Source of the DNA: Gammaproteobacteria bacterium
Lineage (GTDB): Bacteria > Pseudomonadota > Gammaproteobacteria > Steroidobacterales > GCA-2729495
Direction: 5' to 3'
Assembly (NCBI GenBank): GCA_024229935.1
Contig: JAAERX010000027.1
Coordinates: 1-64,000, forward strand
Length of the DNA: 64,000 bases
A program made the position numbers and the translations under genes. Numbering within the stretch: the stretch's first letter is position 1; each line of letters begins with the position of its first letter. Below are positions 36,155 through 46,400 of this stretch, in pieces. Below the pieces are notes generated by a model that searched no databases, was not told where the DNA came from, and saw only the letters and a list, made by a program, of their open reading frames with translations.

Positions 36155-37312
36155 ATGATGTTTACAAATATCTGGTATGTCGCAGAAGAAAGCGACACCA
36201 TTAAAGACCAACCCGTTAAAGTAAAAATACTTGGCCGGGATTTAGTTTTATTCCGTGATGAAAATGGTAAGGCTGTTTGCTTAAGCAGTGTCTGCCCGCA
36301 TCGTGGCTCTGATTTATCTATGGGCAAATGCACCTCTGACGGCACTATTAGCTGTCCCTTCCACGCCTGGCATTTTGATGGCTCTGGAGCTTGCACAAAA
36401 ATCCCATCCAATGAAGACTCAACCGGCAATATTCCTGATGCAGCGCGCGTTGATTCCTATCCAACTGAAGAAAAGTACGGTTATATATGGGTTTTCCTTG
36501 GCGATGAAATAGAGAACGCCACACCCATACTGGACATACCTGAATATGATGACCCTGAATGGCGTCATGTAACCCATGCTGTCACCTGGAATTGCAACCA
36601 GCACTGGGCAAAAGAAGCTGACCTGGATCATGTGCACTTACCCATCGTACACGGCATAGGCTTCGGTGGTGAAAACCCATTAAGACCACCCGAGCATACC
36701 GTTGAACTACGTGAGGATGGTGGCTTTGAAACTGAGATCATTGGCAAGCCTGACATCACCAGTGGCAAGTGGCTGGAGTTACGTGATACTCGCAGTACAG
36801 TTACGTCTGTATTCAAGTATTTTATTCCCGGCTTTACTTCACGTGGCCAGGTTGCTGTTGGTGGTGCCGACTCCGGCATATACAACACCTTCTACCAGTT
36901 CACTACACCTATTGATGAAGAGAATACGCGGATGTACTACACCTTCTTCCGCAACTTCATGATGGAACCAGAAAATGATCTTGAGCATTTACGGCGTAAT
37001 TGTCGGAATGTTTACCAGGACAAATCGCTGGCGGAACAAATGATGCCTAAACGTGCACCAGATGTACCAACATATCCACAAATTGGTGGTGAACTGGTAG
37101 ACAAGCTAATAGGCGTCTATTGGGATTTACTCCAGGATCTGCGTAGCAAAGGCTGGCAAATTGATAGAACAGAACTAGAAGCTCTGGATAAGGTGGGTGA
37201 CTACCGCACCATCCCATCACCTGCACGTCGTGAGCAAGGCCCTGAGAAATGGGTCTATGGCGAAGTGCCCCGGGTTGCCGCCACCAAAAACAAACAGCGT
37301 GACGTAGCTTAG
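36155..37312 (+). CDS. Rieske oxygenase alpha subunit (second family)
   Basis: About 385 residues from the ATG at 36155, which stands 9 bases after AGGAG; the ATG at 36149 is too close to it. Rieske motifs are CPHRGSDLS and CPFHAWHF, and the mononuclear iron site is likely in ADLDHVHLPIVHG. It is clearly distinct from the two MYINFWYP paralogues and resembles VanA/PobA-type demethylases or hydroxylases. It is followed after 31 bases by the carboxymuconolactone-decarboxylase-like gene, so the two are probably one transcript. Confidence 0.85.
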   Translation: MMFTNIWYVAEESDTIKDQPVKVKILGRDLVLFRDENGKAVCLSSVCPHRGSDLSMGKCTSDGTISCPFHAWHFDGSGACTKIPSNEDSTGNIPDAARVDSYPTEEKYGYIWVFLGDEIENATPILDIPEYDDPEWRHVTHAVTWNCNQHWAKEADLDHVHLPIVHGIGFGGENPLRPPEHTVELREDGGFETEIIGKPDITSGKWLELRDTRSTVTSVFKYFIPGFTSRGQVAVGGADSGIYNTFYQFTTPIDEENTRMYYTFFRNFMMEPENDLEHLRRNCRNVYQDKSLAEQMMPKRAPDVPTYPQIGGELVDKLIGVYWDLLQDLRSKGWQIDRTELEALDKVGDYRTIPSPARREQGPEKWVYGEVPRVAATKNKQRDVA

Positions 37313-37343
37313 CTACCTATCAAATACTTTAAGGAGAAGAATT

Positions 37344-37700
37344 GTGTCTCGAGTTAACCAACGAAAACAGGAACAAAGTGACGGACATTGGAATCTTATG
37401 CGGTTCCGATCTGACACATATGATGCATACCAAGCAATGGAAAAAATTGCCTTTGATGAGGGTGCACTAACAAGCAAGACTAAAGAACTAATGGCTGTAG
37501 GTATATCAGTTCAAGCTGGTTGTGAAGCTGCTATCCAAAAGCATATAGAGCGAGCTGCCAGACTGGGCGCATCATTTGAGGAAGCAGTGGAAGCTATAGA
37601 GGTTGGTATTGCTATGGGTGGTGGCACGGCCATCACTGCGGCACATATAGCTTTTCATACGCTCGACCAGCACTACACACGGGAGATTCTGGCCTTATAG
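37344..37700 (+). CDS. Carboxymuconolactone decarboxylase/AhpD-like protein
   Basis: A 118-residue helical protein with a GTG start preceded by AAGGAG. The sequence KTKELMAVGISVQAGCEAAIQKHIERAARLGAS fits the CMD/AhpD fold. The AhpD-type CXXC pair is reduced to a single Cys (GCEAAIQKH), so peroxidase-reductant activity is doubtful. The context with Rieske oxygenases suggests a role in aromatic degradation. A bidirectional terminator follows. Confidence 0.8.
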   Translation: MSRVNQRKQEQSDGHWNLMRFRSDTYDAYQAMEKIAFDEGALTSKTKELMAVGISVQAGCEAAIQKHIERAARLGASFEEAVEAIEVGIAMGGGTAITAAHIAFHTLDQHYTREILAL

Positions 37701-37716
37701 AAAAAATACAGCTATC

Positions 37717-37754
37717 AAAAAAAAGGCGGTCTCCTCTGGAGGCCGCCTTTTTTT
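37717..37754. terminator. Bidirectional rho-independent terminator
   Basis: A GC-rich hairpin (AGGCGG-CTCC / GGAG-CCGCCT, one bulge) is flanked by eight A on the left and eight T on the right. It lies between the convergent CMD-like gene and the third Rieske gene, so it can stop transcription in both directions. Confidence 0.9.
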
Positions 37755-37776
37755 TACTCTATTTATTACAGAAGAT

Positions 37777-38982
37777 TTATACTGCATTCTCAATCTTCTT
37801 ACGCTCTTCACGGTCCTTAATTAAAGGCATTGCTTCAAGCACCCAGTTACCCGAAGTGCGGCGGTCCGGGCATGGAATTGCAAATGCTGTATCAGTCCCA
37901 TTGCGGGCATTAAACTCTTTAACATTGATACGCCAGCCCTTATTGTCAAACTTCTCCAGCCAGGCTCGGTAGGCCACAATTGCTTTGTCAGCAGGCATCA
38001 GCACTTCTTTGGTTGGGCTTAATGGAGTTAGTTCAGGATACAGCTGATCCAGAATCTGGATGTCCTGACCGGCAATGACCTTATTACGGGCATGGATTGG
38101 TCCATTGTGCTTGGGATCAAGCAGGAAATTACGCATGTTTAAAAAGAATATCTTCGTGCGGTGCTCACTAACCGGCTGCTCGAAGAAATACTGACGGAAC
38201 ATCTTGTCTTCTGTGAGATTGATGTACGTAGGCATAATATTCGGCCCATAGGTACCACCACCGGCATAGACATCTCTGTCCTTGTTTTGTGTATCGCCCC
38301 AGGGTGTATCTGTGTTCTTTGAAGTCTGATGACCTTTCTGCGGCAATGGTGGCCCATCAAATCTATGCATAAACCAGAAGCCCCAACCCTGATTATGATC
38401 TTCAACATCATAGTCATGGACCTTGTAGGTATCGCGATTAATCCCTGAGTGACCATGTGTCGGGTGCACAAACTCGTTATGTGCGGGGTCCAGACCATTT
38501 TCTATAGAACGCTCATAGTAATACGGCACATCCAGTACCAGCACATCATTGGCCATCCAGCCTTCCTGACCATATTCCTCAAGCTCAAGCAGCGGTGGGC
38601 GCGTCTCTTCAGGTTCATCACCTAAGAATGCGAACACGATCCCGTATTTTTCCTCAGTCGGGTATGCATCAACTTTTGCACGTGCAGGAACTTTTTCGCC
38701 ATACCCAATAGACGGAATATTCTTAACCTTACCGTCACCACCAAATTCCCAACCATGATAAGGACAGACAACACAACCATTGATAAGACGTGGCGCACTG
38801 CCACCAGACCAGGGACCACCCAGTGATGCACCCCTGTGGGTACAGGTATCACTTATGACATGTGCCACACCATCAATGTCACGAAATGCCACCAGGTTAA
38901 CACCCAGCACCATTGCCTTTTCAGGAGTGTCATAGCCAAGATCCTCACTACGAACAATGGGGTACCAAAAATTAATATACAT
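37777..38982 (-). CDS. Rieske oxygenase alpha subunit (paralogue 2)
   Basis: A 401-residue protein paralogous to the one at 34701: the same MYINFWYPI start, KVDAYPTEEKYGIVFAFLGDEPEE block and SIENGLDPAHNEFVHP iron site. Rieske motifs are CTHRGAS and CPYHGWEF. It has an insertion of about nine residues (GGPWSGGSAPRL) between the two Rieske motifs that the paralogue lacks. RBS AAGAGG stands 6 bases before the ATG. It is convergent with the operon at 34701-37700 and divergent from the cytochrome operon. No reductase or ferredoxin gene is adjacent. Confidence 0.88.
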   Translation of the reverse strand: MYINFWYPIVRSEDLGYDTPEKAMVLGVNLVAFRDIDGVAHVISDTCTHRGASLGGPWSGGSAPRLINGCVVCPYHGWEFGGDGKVKNIPSIGYGEKVPARAKVDAYPTEEKYGIVFAFLGDEPEETRPPLLELEEYGQEGWMANDVLVLDVPYYYERSIENGLDPAHNEFVHPTHGHSGINRDTYKVHDYDVEDHNQGWGFWFMHRFDGPPLPQKGHQTSKNTDTPWGDTQNKDRDVYAGGGTYGPNIMPTYINLTEDKMFRQYFFEQPVSEHRTKIFFLNMRNFLLDPKHNGPIHARNKVIAGQDIQILDQLYPELTPLSPTKEVLMPADKAIVAYRAWLEKFDNKGWRINVKEFNARNGTDTAFAIPCPDRRTSGNWVLEAMPLIKDREERKKIENAV

Positions 38983-39466
38983 TACATGCCTCTTTTTAGT
39001 AGCGCTTGCAGGAGAACACCTGACCGTTGCCCAAGACTAGAACTAACAAAATAGAAATTATCTTAGGGCTTGTACCTAGTCTTGCCTTGGGCATATACCT
39101 AAACCCATAAAGCCATAGCCAGTTATTCCATCAGGGCATTACCCACCTGAGCCCAACCAGCCTGCCCAATACCAGCAGCCTGCTTAGACGGCTATTACAG
39201 GCATAAATCTGATTTAACAATTACCTGTCCAGCACTTGATGGACAAGTAATTACTTAAGTTTACCCCCTGTTAATAATTTAAGAATAAATGCGTATAGAT
39301 AAGCCATATTTCCCGGTGATAGCCTTGATTCATATAAGAAAATGGATAAGACCATGTGGCCCTTTCGGAACGAATTTTGCCGCTTTATGGACCACGCCAA
39401 TTTAATGCTGCAAAGCCGTTATCTTGCAGGTACCAAACGAATACTGATGACGATTAGGAGTACTTA
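38983..39466. promoter_or_regulatory. 484-base divergent control region
   Basis: Lies between the third Rieske gene and the cytochrome operon. It contains an imperfect inverted repeat built of GCCCAAGACTAG near 39030 and CTAGTCTTG near 39077, and another inverted repeat at 39219-39252. No gene seen. Promoters for both directions must lie here, but hexamers were not clear enough to assign. Confidence 0.55.
39219..39252. repeat. Imperfect inverted repeat upstream of the cytochrome operon
   Basis: AATTACCTGTCCA (39219-39231) and TGGACAAGTAATT (39240-39252) pair at 12 of 13 positions around 8 bases. It lies about 215 bases before the operon start and could be an operator. Confidence 0.5.
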
Positions 39467-42400
39467 GTGAATCGTGATCAGGCTTTGGTTCTGACCTGCA
39501 CCCTGGTTCTGCTCCTGGGGCTAAGCGTGTCCCTTATCCGGGTAGAAGAACGCCCGGATGCACCCATAGCAACTGATAGCCAGACACCGGCCCGCAGTAA
39601 AATTCAACAAAACACCAGGTCATGGCGAGCCAGGTCGCTAACCCCGGTTGCCAATATCAATCCGGATGCAGAACCACAGGCCGCCCGCGCCCGACCTTAT
39701 CGTGTTGCAACAAGTCCTGATGGCAAAAAAGCATACGTTACTCTGGCCGGCACAGAACTCAACCCGGGTGATGAAGTAGCTGTTATCGAGATTGCCACAC
39801 GCAAGGAACTCAAACGTATCCATGTCGGCAGTCAACCCTACGGGATGACAGTACACCCTTCCGGTCGCTGGCTTCTGGTCACCAACCGTTTCTCAAATTT
39901 TCTCTCTGTAATTGATATAGCAACGGATGAGGCTGTCACACAAATTCCTGTTGAGTTTTATACTGAGGACCTGGTCTTAAGTGCTGACGGCCTGACGGCC
40001 TACCTCTCTAATTTCTTTCTCAACCAGGTTCTGATCGTTGATCTGAATATTGATAACGACAGGCTGACAGGCACACAACGACAACTGGACTTTGATCGCA
40101 GTGATTTTATCCCACGCCCTGAACCAGGCGACGAAGAAGCACTGGCAGAAGAAACTGTTAACACAACAGGCTCATCACCTGATATCTATACATCACTGCG
40201 ACTCAGTTGCGGCACATCAACCTGCCACATGTATTCCGCCGGTGGTTTTATTGCCGGTCCGGATCTTGAGGAAACTTTTACCAGTGCCAAAGCACATGCC
40301 TGGCCACATGATCCGGAAACCAGTCCGCTGCTACGCGCCGTTATCTCAGAAGAACATGGTGGCTGGGCCGATACGAATACCGGCTATCACCATCCCGGCG
40401 GCATCATTTTTTCTGATCCGGCCAATGACCCCATCTACAATGCATTACAAACCTGGATAGCTGAGGGCTATGAAGGCCCCGGCATCAGTGTCGGTGACAA
40501 ACCACGTGACCTGCTTCTGTCTGCCGATCAGCAAACCCTGTATGTTGCCAATACAGGCTCACTTGATATCTCGGTAATAGACCTGCAGACACTGCGAGAG
40601 ACCCGCAGGATTGCAACACGCTCACCCGTTAATGATCTGGTATGGGCTGAGGACAAACTGGTACTGGCCACACTTGGGGTGGGCTCAGGACACCCGAAAG
40701 AACGGCACGCAGGCCATGAAAGTACAGACCGTAACCATCCGGATGCACATTTCACACTGTTTCGTGACCCTGCCAGCGGCAGCCCCAAACCATTACCCCT
40801 GGCTCAGCAGGAGCCACTGGGGCCGTTTGATGATGTGGATGGCACAGCTCAGGAAAAATTCCGTGATATCACCAATGATGTTGTACTGCTTGATCCAGAT
40901 ACACCCAGCGTTGCCCGCTACAGTGCCAATGAAAATTTTACCCGCTACACCTCAGACTCTTTTGAAGCTTTAGCCGGCGACAAGAAAGGTGATGTGCCTG
41001 CAGAACTGATGAAAGTTGTAGGTGCCTTCCCCGAACAGATAGTGACGCTGGAAGACCGCCTGTACATCACCATGGCCGGCACCTTCCAGGTACAGGAATG
41101 GCATGTAAACCCAGCAGCAGCCCCCGGCAAACGCCTGGTTCCGGGACGGGTATTTGATACCGGTTTCAAACCACTGGGCATTGCCCTCGCAGGTAAAGAC
41201 ACCCTGGTCGTCAGCAACCAGCTGGATGAATCAGTCAGCTTCATAGATTTAGAGACTGGTGAAAGCAACCAGCTGTCTTTAAGCCGTCTCTCCGAGCCTT
41301 TTCCCGCTAATGATTTTGAACGTGGTGAGTTTTTTGTACAGACCAGTATTTTCTCTGTCGATCAGGATCAAAGTTGCGTGCACTGCCACTACCGTGACAC
41401 CTCCGATGGCAAAAAATGGAGCGTCAGCCAGGTCATGGGGCAAAACCGGGCGGGTGACGAAGTTACCGGTGGCAGCCGTGAGGTACCTGATCTGCGTGCA
41501 CTGGTTCATAAGGTACCGTTCTTTGTTGAGGGCATTTTAACGGTCGACGAACCACTGACCATGATGATGGAACACAACCCACTGGTTGATTTCGCCGGCA
41601 AAACTCCGGTTGGTGATTTCAGCGGCATCGTGGCAAGTGATGCAGAAAAGAAACTCTACCCCAGGTCAGCCGATGCCATTATCGTTGCCACGGGACGTGC
41701 ATGGGCCGATGCAAATGTAAAGGTTGTTGATCTGACCAAGCGCCGTGACCTGTTTTTCCGCAACCAGACCAAGCGCTACTTCGGTAAAGAACTCAACCTG
41801 CGCGACATGCAACGGCTTATAGGCATTTACCAGTCTGCCGAACCACGCCTGCTGCCAAACCCACTCGACCCATCTGATCCAATGGTCCGTCATGGTCGTG
41901 AACTTTTTGAGAGCCCCCAGGTGGGCTGTGCGGGCTGCCACCCGGCACCAACCTTCACAGACAAAACCAATGTCTACAATCAGAATAAAAGTTTCCGCCC
42001 GCTGGTCAGCACTGTGCCACGGGACAATATTCATACCCTGATCAGTGCAGACTATCTCGATGGCATTAACAGTTTCGAACGCTACTGGGATCCGGAGGAC
42101 GCAGGCCGTTTTGAAGAGATAGAAGGTAACTTCGTGGCCCCCTCACTGCATGGCCTCTGGGCCCGGCCACCACGGTTCTTACACCACGGCAACGCCATTA
42201 GTCTGCGTGAAATAGTCAGCACCCCCGAGCATCCGGCACTACAACGTATGCCATTTGAACGCCTGCAAGCCAACCGGCCGGGTGGCTGGGAACTGGGGTT
42301 AAACGAGCTGGACGGGTTGTTTGATACCCACGGCACCACATCACATCTTTCAGTCTGGGACATCGCGTGTCTAATAAAATACTTACGCTCTATCGAATAG
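39467..42400 (+). CDS. YVTN beta-propeller / c-type cytochrome protein
   Basis: A 977-residue periplasmic protein: one signal anchor (residues 7-24), then YVTN-type propeller repeats such as PYRVATSPDGKKAYVTL, PYGMTVHPSGRWLLVTN and PRDLLLSADQQTLYVANTG, then a C-terminal cytochrome region. Haem sites: an unusual CX4CH (C248-H254), CVHCH at 637 and CAGCH at 821, the last in a MauG/di-haem peroxidase-like context. It starts with GTG after TTAGGAG. It is the first gene of a nine-gene operon with overlapping or abutting genes. It may be a sensor or electron acceptor; the substrate is unknown. Confidence 0.8.
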   Translation: MNRDQALVLTCTLVLLLGLSVSLIRVEERPDAPIATDSQTPARSKIQQNTRSWRARSLTPVANINPDAEPQAARARPYRVATSPDGKKAYVTLAGTELNPGDEVAVIEIATRKELKRIHVGSQPYGMTVHPSGRWLLVTNRFSNFLSVIDIATDEAVTQIPVEFYTEDLVLSADGLTAYLSNFFLNQVLIVDLNIDNDRLTGTQRQLDFDRSDFIPRPEPGDEEALAEETVNTTGSSPDIYTSLRLSCGTSTCHMYSAGGFIAGPDLEETFTSAKAHAWPHDPETSPLLRAVISEEHGGWADTNTGYHHPGGIIFSDPANDPIYNALQTWIAEGYEGPGISVGDKPRDLLLSADQQTLYVANTGSLDISVIDLQTLRETRRIATRSPVNDLVWAEDKLVLATLGVGSGHPKERHAGHESTDRNHPDAHFTLFRDPASGSPKPLPLAQQEPLGPFDDVDGTAQEKFRDITNDVVLLDPDTPSVARYSANENFTRYTSDSFEALAGDKKGDVPAELMKVVGAFPEQIVTLEDRLYITMAGTFQVQEWHVNPAAAPGKRLVPGRVFDTGFKPLGIALAGKDTLVVSNQLDESVSFIDLETGESNQLSLSRLSEPFPANDFERGEFFVQTSIFSVDQDQSCVHCHYRDTSDGKKWSVSQVMGQNRAGDEVTGGSREVPDLRALVHKVPFFVEGILTVDEPLTMMMEHNPLVDFAGKTPVGDFSGIVASDAEKKLYPRSADAIIVATGRAWADANVKVVDLTKRRDLFFRNQTKRYFGKELNLRDMQRLIGIYQSAEPRLLPNPLDPSDPMVRHGRELFESPQVGCAGCHPAPTFTDKTNVYNQNKSFRPLVSTVPRDNIHTLISADYLDGINSFERYWDPEDAGRFEEIEGNFVAPSLHGLWARPPRFLHHGNAISLREIVSTPEHPALQRMPFERLQANRPGGWELGLNELDGLFDTHGTTSHLSVWDIACLIKYLRSIE

Positions 42401-43446
42401 CGACAGCAACACTCGGACTGATTCTGCTTGCGACTGCCGCACACCTGGTTCGCAACCTGCCCGAGTCACAACTGGGTGCTACTGCAATACCAGGCGACCC
42501 GGCTGCCGGTAGTCTTGTTGAGACTATGCGGCCGCTTATGGGTACCGAGTTTGCTATCACAGTCTGGGCAGCAGCCGGACGCGAACCTGCAGCCAGCAAA
42601 CTGATAGCTGAAGTGTTTGCTGACATAACAGAACTCGAACAACAGATCAGTAGCTGGCTACCCAATAGCGAAACATCCAAAGTAAATGCTGCTGCCGGGC
42701 AAGCACCCGTAACTATCAGTCCTGAACTCCATGAGCTGCTAACCATCTCCATACGCTGGGCACGACGTACCGAGGGTGCTTTCGATATGACCGGTGGACC
42801 TTTGTATGAACTCTGGGGGGAGGCGCGTAAGCAAAACACCCTGCCCTCTGCAGAAGCCATTCAGTCAGTCATGCCGGTGGTGGGTTATCAGAAGGTTGAG
42901 TTGACTGATGACACAGTCCGGTTACCCACAGCCGAAATGAAGCTGGGTTTTGGTTCCGTAGGTAAAGGCTATGCAGCTGATCGTGCGGCAGAAAAACTGC
43001 TGGCCGCAGGCTTTACTAATTTCATTATTGATGCAGGTGGTGACCTGGTTGTATCAGGGCAGCGCGGTAACACCCCCTGGTCGGTAGGTATTCGTCACCC
43101 ACGTAGTAATGAGCTGCTTGCCACCACAGAACTGACAGACATGGCTATTGCCACCTCGGGTGATTACGAACAGTACCTTATAGCAGACGGTAAACGCCTT
43201 GGTCACATCATCGACCCACGCAACGGGTGGCCGGTTGAGACTGTTGCAAGTGTCGTTGTCATTGCAGAAAAAGGCGCAGATGCCGATGCACTTGCTACGG
43301 GTCTGTTTGTACTTGGCCCTGATAAAGGGTTGGCACTGACTGAAAAAATTTCATCTGCAGAAGCGCTATTCATGATGGGTAATGGCGTTATTCACCACTC
43401 TGAAGGCCTCACGATTAAAGATGGCGTACTGGAGCACACACCATGA
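42367..43446 (+). CDS. apbE: FAD:protein FMN transferase
   Basis: A 359-residue ApbE protein with an N-terminal anchor helix (residues 8-27). Family marks are MRPLMGTEFAITVW, EGAFDMTGGPLYELWG, GSVGKGYAADRAAE, INFIIDAGGDLVVSG-like residues (FTNFIIDAGGDLVVSG) and ATSGDYEQY with GHIIDPRNGWPV. ApbE attaches FMN to a Thr or Ser in RnfG, RnfD and related proteins on the periplasmic side. Such targets are encoded later in the same operon. The GTG start overlaps the previous gene by 34 bases. Confidence 0.93.
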   Translation: MSNKILTLYRIATATLGLILLATAAHLVRNLPESQLGATAIPGDPAAGSLVETMRPLMGTEFAITVWAAAGREPAASKLIAEVFADITELEQQISSWLPNSETSKVNAAAGQAPVTISPELHELLTISIRWARRTEGAFDMTGGPLYELWGEARKQNTLPSAEAIQSVMPVVGYQKVELTDDTVRLPTAEMKLGFGSVGKGYAADRAAEKLLAAGFTNFIIDAGGDLVVSGQRGNTPWSVGIRHPRSNELLATTELTDMAIATSGDYEQYLIADGKRLGHIIDPRNGWPVETVASVVVIAEKGADADALATGLFVLGPDKGLALTEKISSAEALFMMGNGVIHHSEGLTIKDGVLEHTP

Positions 43447-46400
43447 ACCCCACGACAAGCAAAATAAACATAGCCCTGCTCCTGTGTTTTCTGTTTGCCC
43501 TGCTGCTCAGTCAGCTTTGGCAGGGTGACTCACCCCCTGTTGAACCCCCTGCGAGCAGCAGTGCTTCCCGGCAGCTTTTTGACACTGAAATAGCCGCATT
43601 GCTCGATCGTCGCTGCAGTAACTGTCATGGCGTTTCTGCAGAAGAGTACGCGCACCTGGAAGAAGACCCGTCGAACAGACTCTTGCTGCGCTGGCCGGTT
43701 GATACTAGCGGCCGAATCTCCACCCCGGAATTACGGGATGTCGCCTATGAGCGTTCCAGCCAGACTCAGACATATGATGGCAGTAAATTTGTACCCATTG
43801 ATACAGGCAACCCGGCACTGGCAAGTAAAATGCTGCTCGCCCCTCTGGCAGATACGTATGCCGGCGTCAGCATGGTTCATCCGGTAACCTTCAGTTCACC
43901 CACAGATTCAGATTTTGTAATGCTGCAGCGCTGGGTACAGGCAGAGATTGATGCACAACCTGCCCCAGCCAGGGCAGTCAATACCCCCGCCGAGGATTTC
44001 TTTATTACAGAGGTCACACCCATACTGGATCGTAAAGGCTGCTTTGGTTCTAATTGCCATGGGCTCGGAGCCTTTAATGATCTCAAGCTGCACCCCGGCG
44101 TACCTGCACTTGAAGGACGTTTCACCCCTGAAATGCATCATCAGAACCGTATCTCCATGCTCGGATGGGGCGGTGCACAGGTACGCATGGTGCAACTCTC
44201 AGGTGATATCACCCAGTCTCGCCAGTTAGTAAAAAACATACCTATTGCTGAGGGCGGTATTCTGCATAAAGGTGGTAATGAATTTTTTAATGTGGGCGAC
44301 CCTGACTACGAGACACTTCTTAAGTGGATAACACTTGAGAGAGTGGAAGCCATTCAGCGTACAAATGCCGCACTGGGTGAAGAACGCGGTATCGTCTTTG
44401 TCCGTCGTCCCCGCAACCTGCCCCAACGTTATTTTGAAGATAATGATTTCCAGCCAGGCGGCGACCTGATCTGGTTGCATGACGGTAAGGAGGTCAACCT
44501 GACTGCAGGCCTCCACCCTGACGGTCCTGCAGATATTCGTACACCCGATGTCAGTTATGACGCTCAACGGGTGGTGTTTGCCATGCGCCGCAATGAACAG
44601 GAAGCCCTGAATATCTGGGAGCTGGAACTCGACACACAGGAAGCACGGCAACTCACCTTCTCTGCCGACCCGGACATACACTTTCAGGACCCACACTACA
44701 CCCCGGATCACGAAGACGCTTCGGGTGAGCAACTGGATAAAATGGCCATAGCCCTGGTCTCAAATATCTCCGGGGAATGGGCTGCCGTCAGTCCCGAAGG
44801 CATCCTGGGTGAAGCTGAAGGTGGCAACCGGCAAACCATTAAAGACACTGAACTTACTGTCAGGCCTGGCACCTACAATGGTCATAGCATCCGCATCGTG
44901 CGTGGCACTAACCAGGGCGAGGTCAGAAAAATTACCCGCCAGACCACAGGAAAAATTGATGTTGATAAACCTTTTAGCAAACCCATTGATGCCACCACTC
45001 ACTATGTGATCGGAACCAGCCAGCGGTATGCGCCCAGTTACGACCTGTATCGCATATCACTGGCTGCCAAAGGTCAGGAACGTGAAACCTTTGACGCCAC
45101 CCTGGCACGCCTGACTTTTGGGCTCGGGCAGATTCGCCGACCCAGCATGCGCAGCTCCGGTGAAATCATGTTTACAACGCTACGTACCGGCTGGCAGGCT
45201 GATCGTCCCTTTTACAACGGAGCAGTCTTTCGCACCTTTTACAACGGTGGCAACTACCACACGCACTACGGCAACCGCTCGGTCATACCTGTACTGGCCG
45301 ATAACAATGAATTGCCAAACGGACTTGAAGTACGCATAGGCCGGGATGCGGACTCTTACTGGGGTGGCACACTCATTGTTTCAGACCACCAGTTTGGACC
45401 CACAATTGACCCGGCCAATCCAATTGATGATCTGAACCATCCCTATGCCAAAGGTATGCCGGAACACGGCATGCACCAGTTTTTCCGTGGCTGGGTTCCA
45501 CTTGACGAAACTGTCACCACACAAGGCATCTCTGCCGGAGGTGCTTACCGTGATCCTTACCCGGCACCGGATGGATCCATACTGGCAGCCTACGCACCCG
45601 GCCCGCTTGACCTTTCCGACCCGGATGCTGCACCTGACTTCAATATCGTTCGCCTGAGTGCAAACCCTTCCCTGCAATCTGCTGATGGTCTTAAAGGGGG
45701 CACAGTAAAACGTACTCCGGTCACCGGCACTAAACAAAGCAGTGAGCTGTGGCCACGACCTGTAGTGGTAAGAGCAAAAGTACGTCTTAAAAAATCACCC
45801 AAATGGGCAACAGACCTGTTTGGCAAGCCGGGAACAGCACAGGGACTACCAAACTACAGCGTAGACACACCGGCACAACTGATTGTCTTTGATCTCGTGT
45901 TACTGGATACATTTTTTGAGCAGAACCTGCCGGCCGGACAACGCACCCTGCTGGGTGAAACATGCACCGATTGCAAAGACCAGGTACGTTTTGCCCGAAT
46001 CATAGGTGCACAACCACTGACTGAAGGTGAGACAGGCCAACCGAAACGATACGTTATTGCAGAAGTACCACTGGAAACAGACGGCTCTTTCCATGTTGTT
46101 GTACCTTCATTAGTCAGCTTTGATATCCAGTCACTCAATGCTGAACGTATGGCACTGCACTCCCCCAACCGCTGGCTGTATACATTACCGGGTGAGAAGC
46201 ACACGCTCTCCATCCCGCGCATGCTTTACACACAAACCTGTGCAGGCTGTCATGGCACCTTATCGGGTGAACACACCAACTCGTTTGGTCGTTTTGATGC
46301 AATAACCAGTGCCTCCAAAACCATGGCAGTCTGGGATAACAAAGAGCACAAAAGTCTGCCGCCGGCAAATTACGACACTGACTCAAAACAGTACCTTGTA

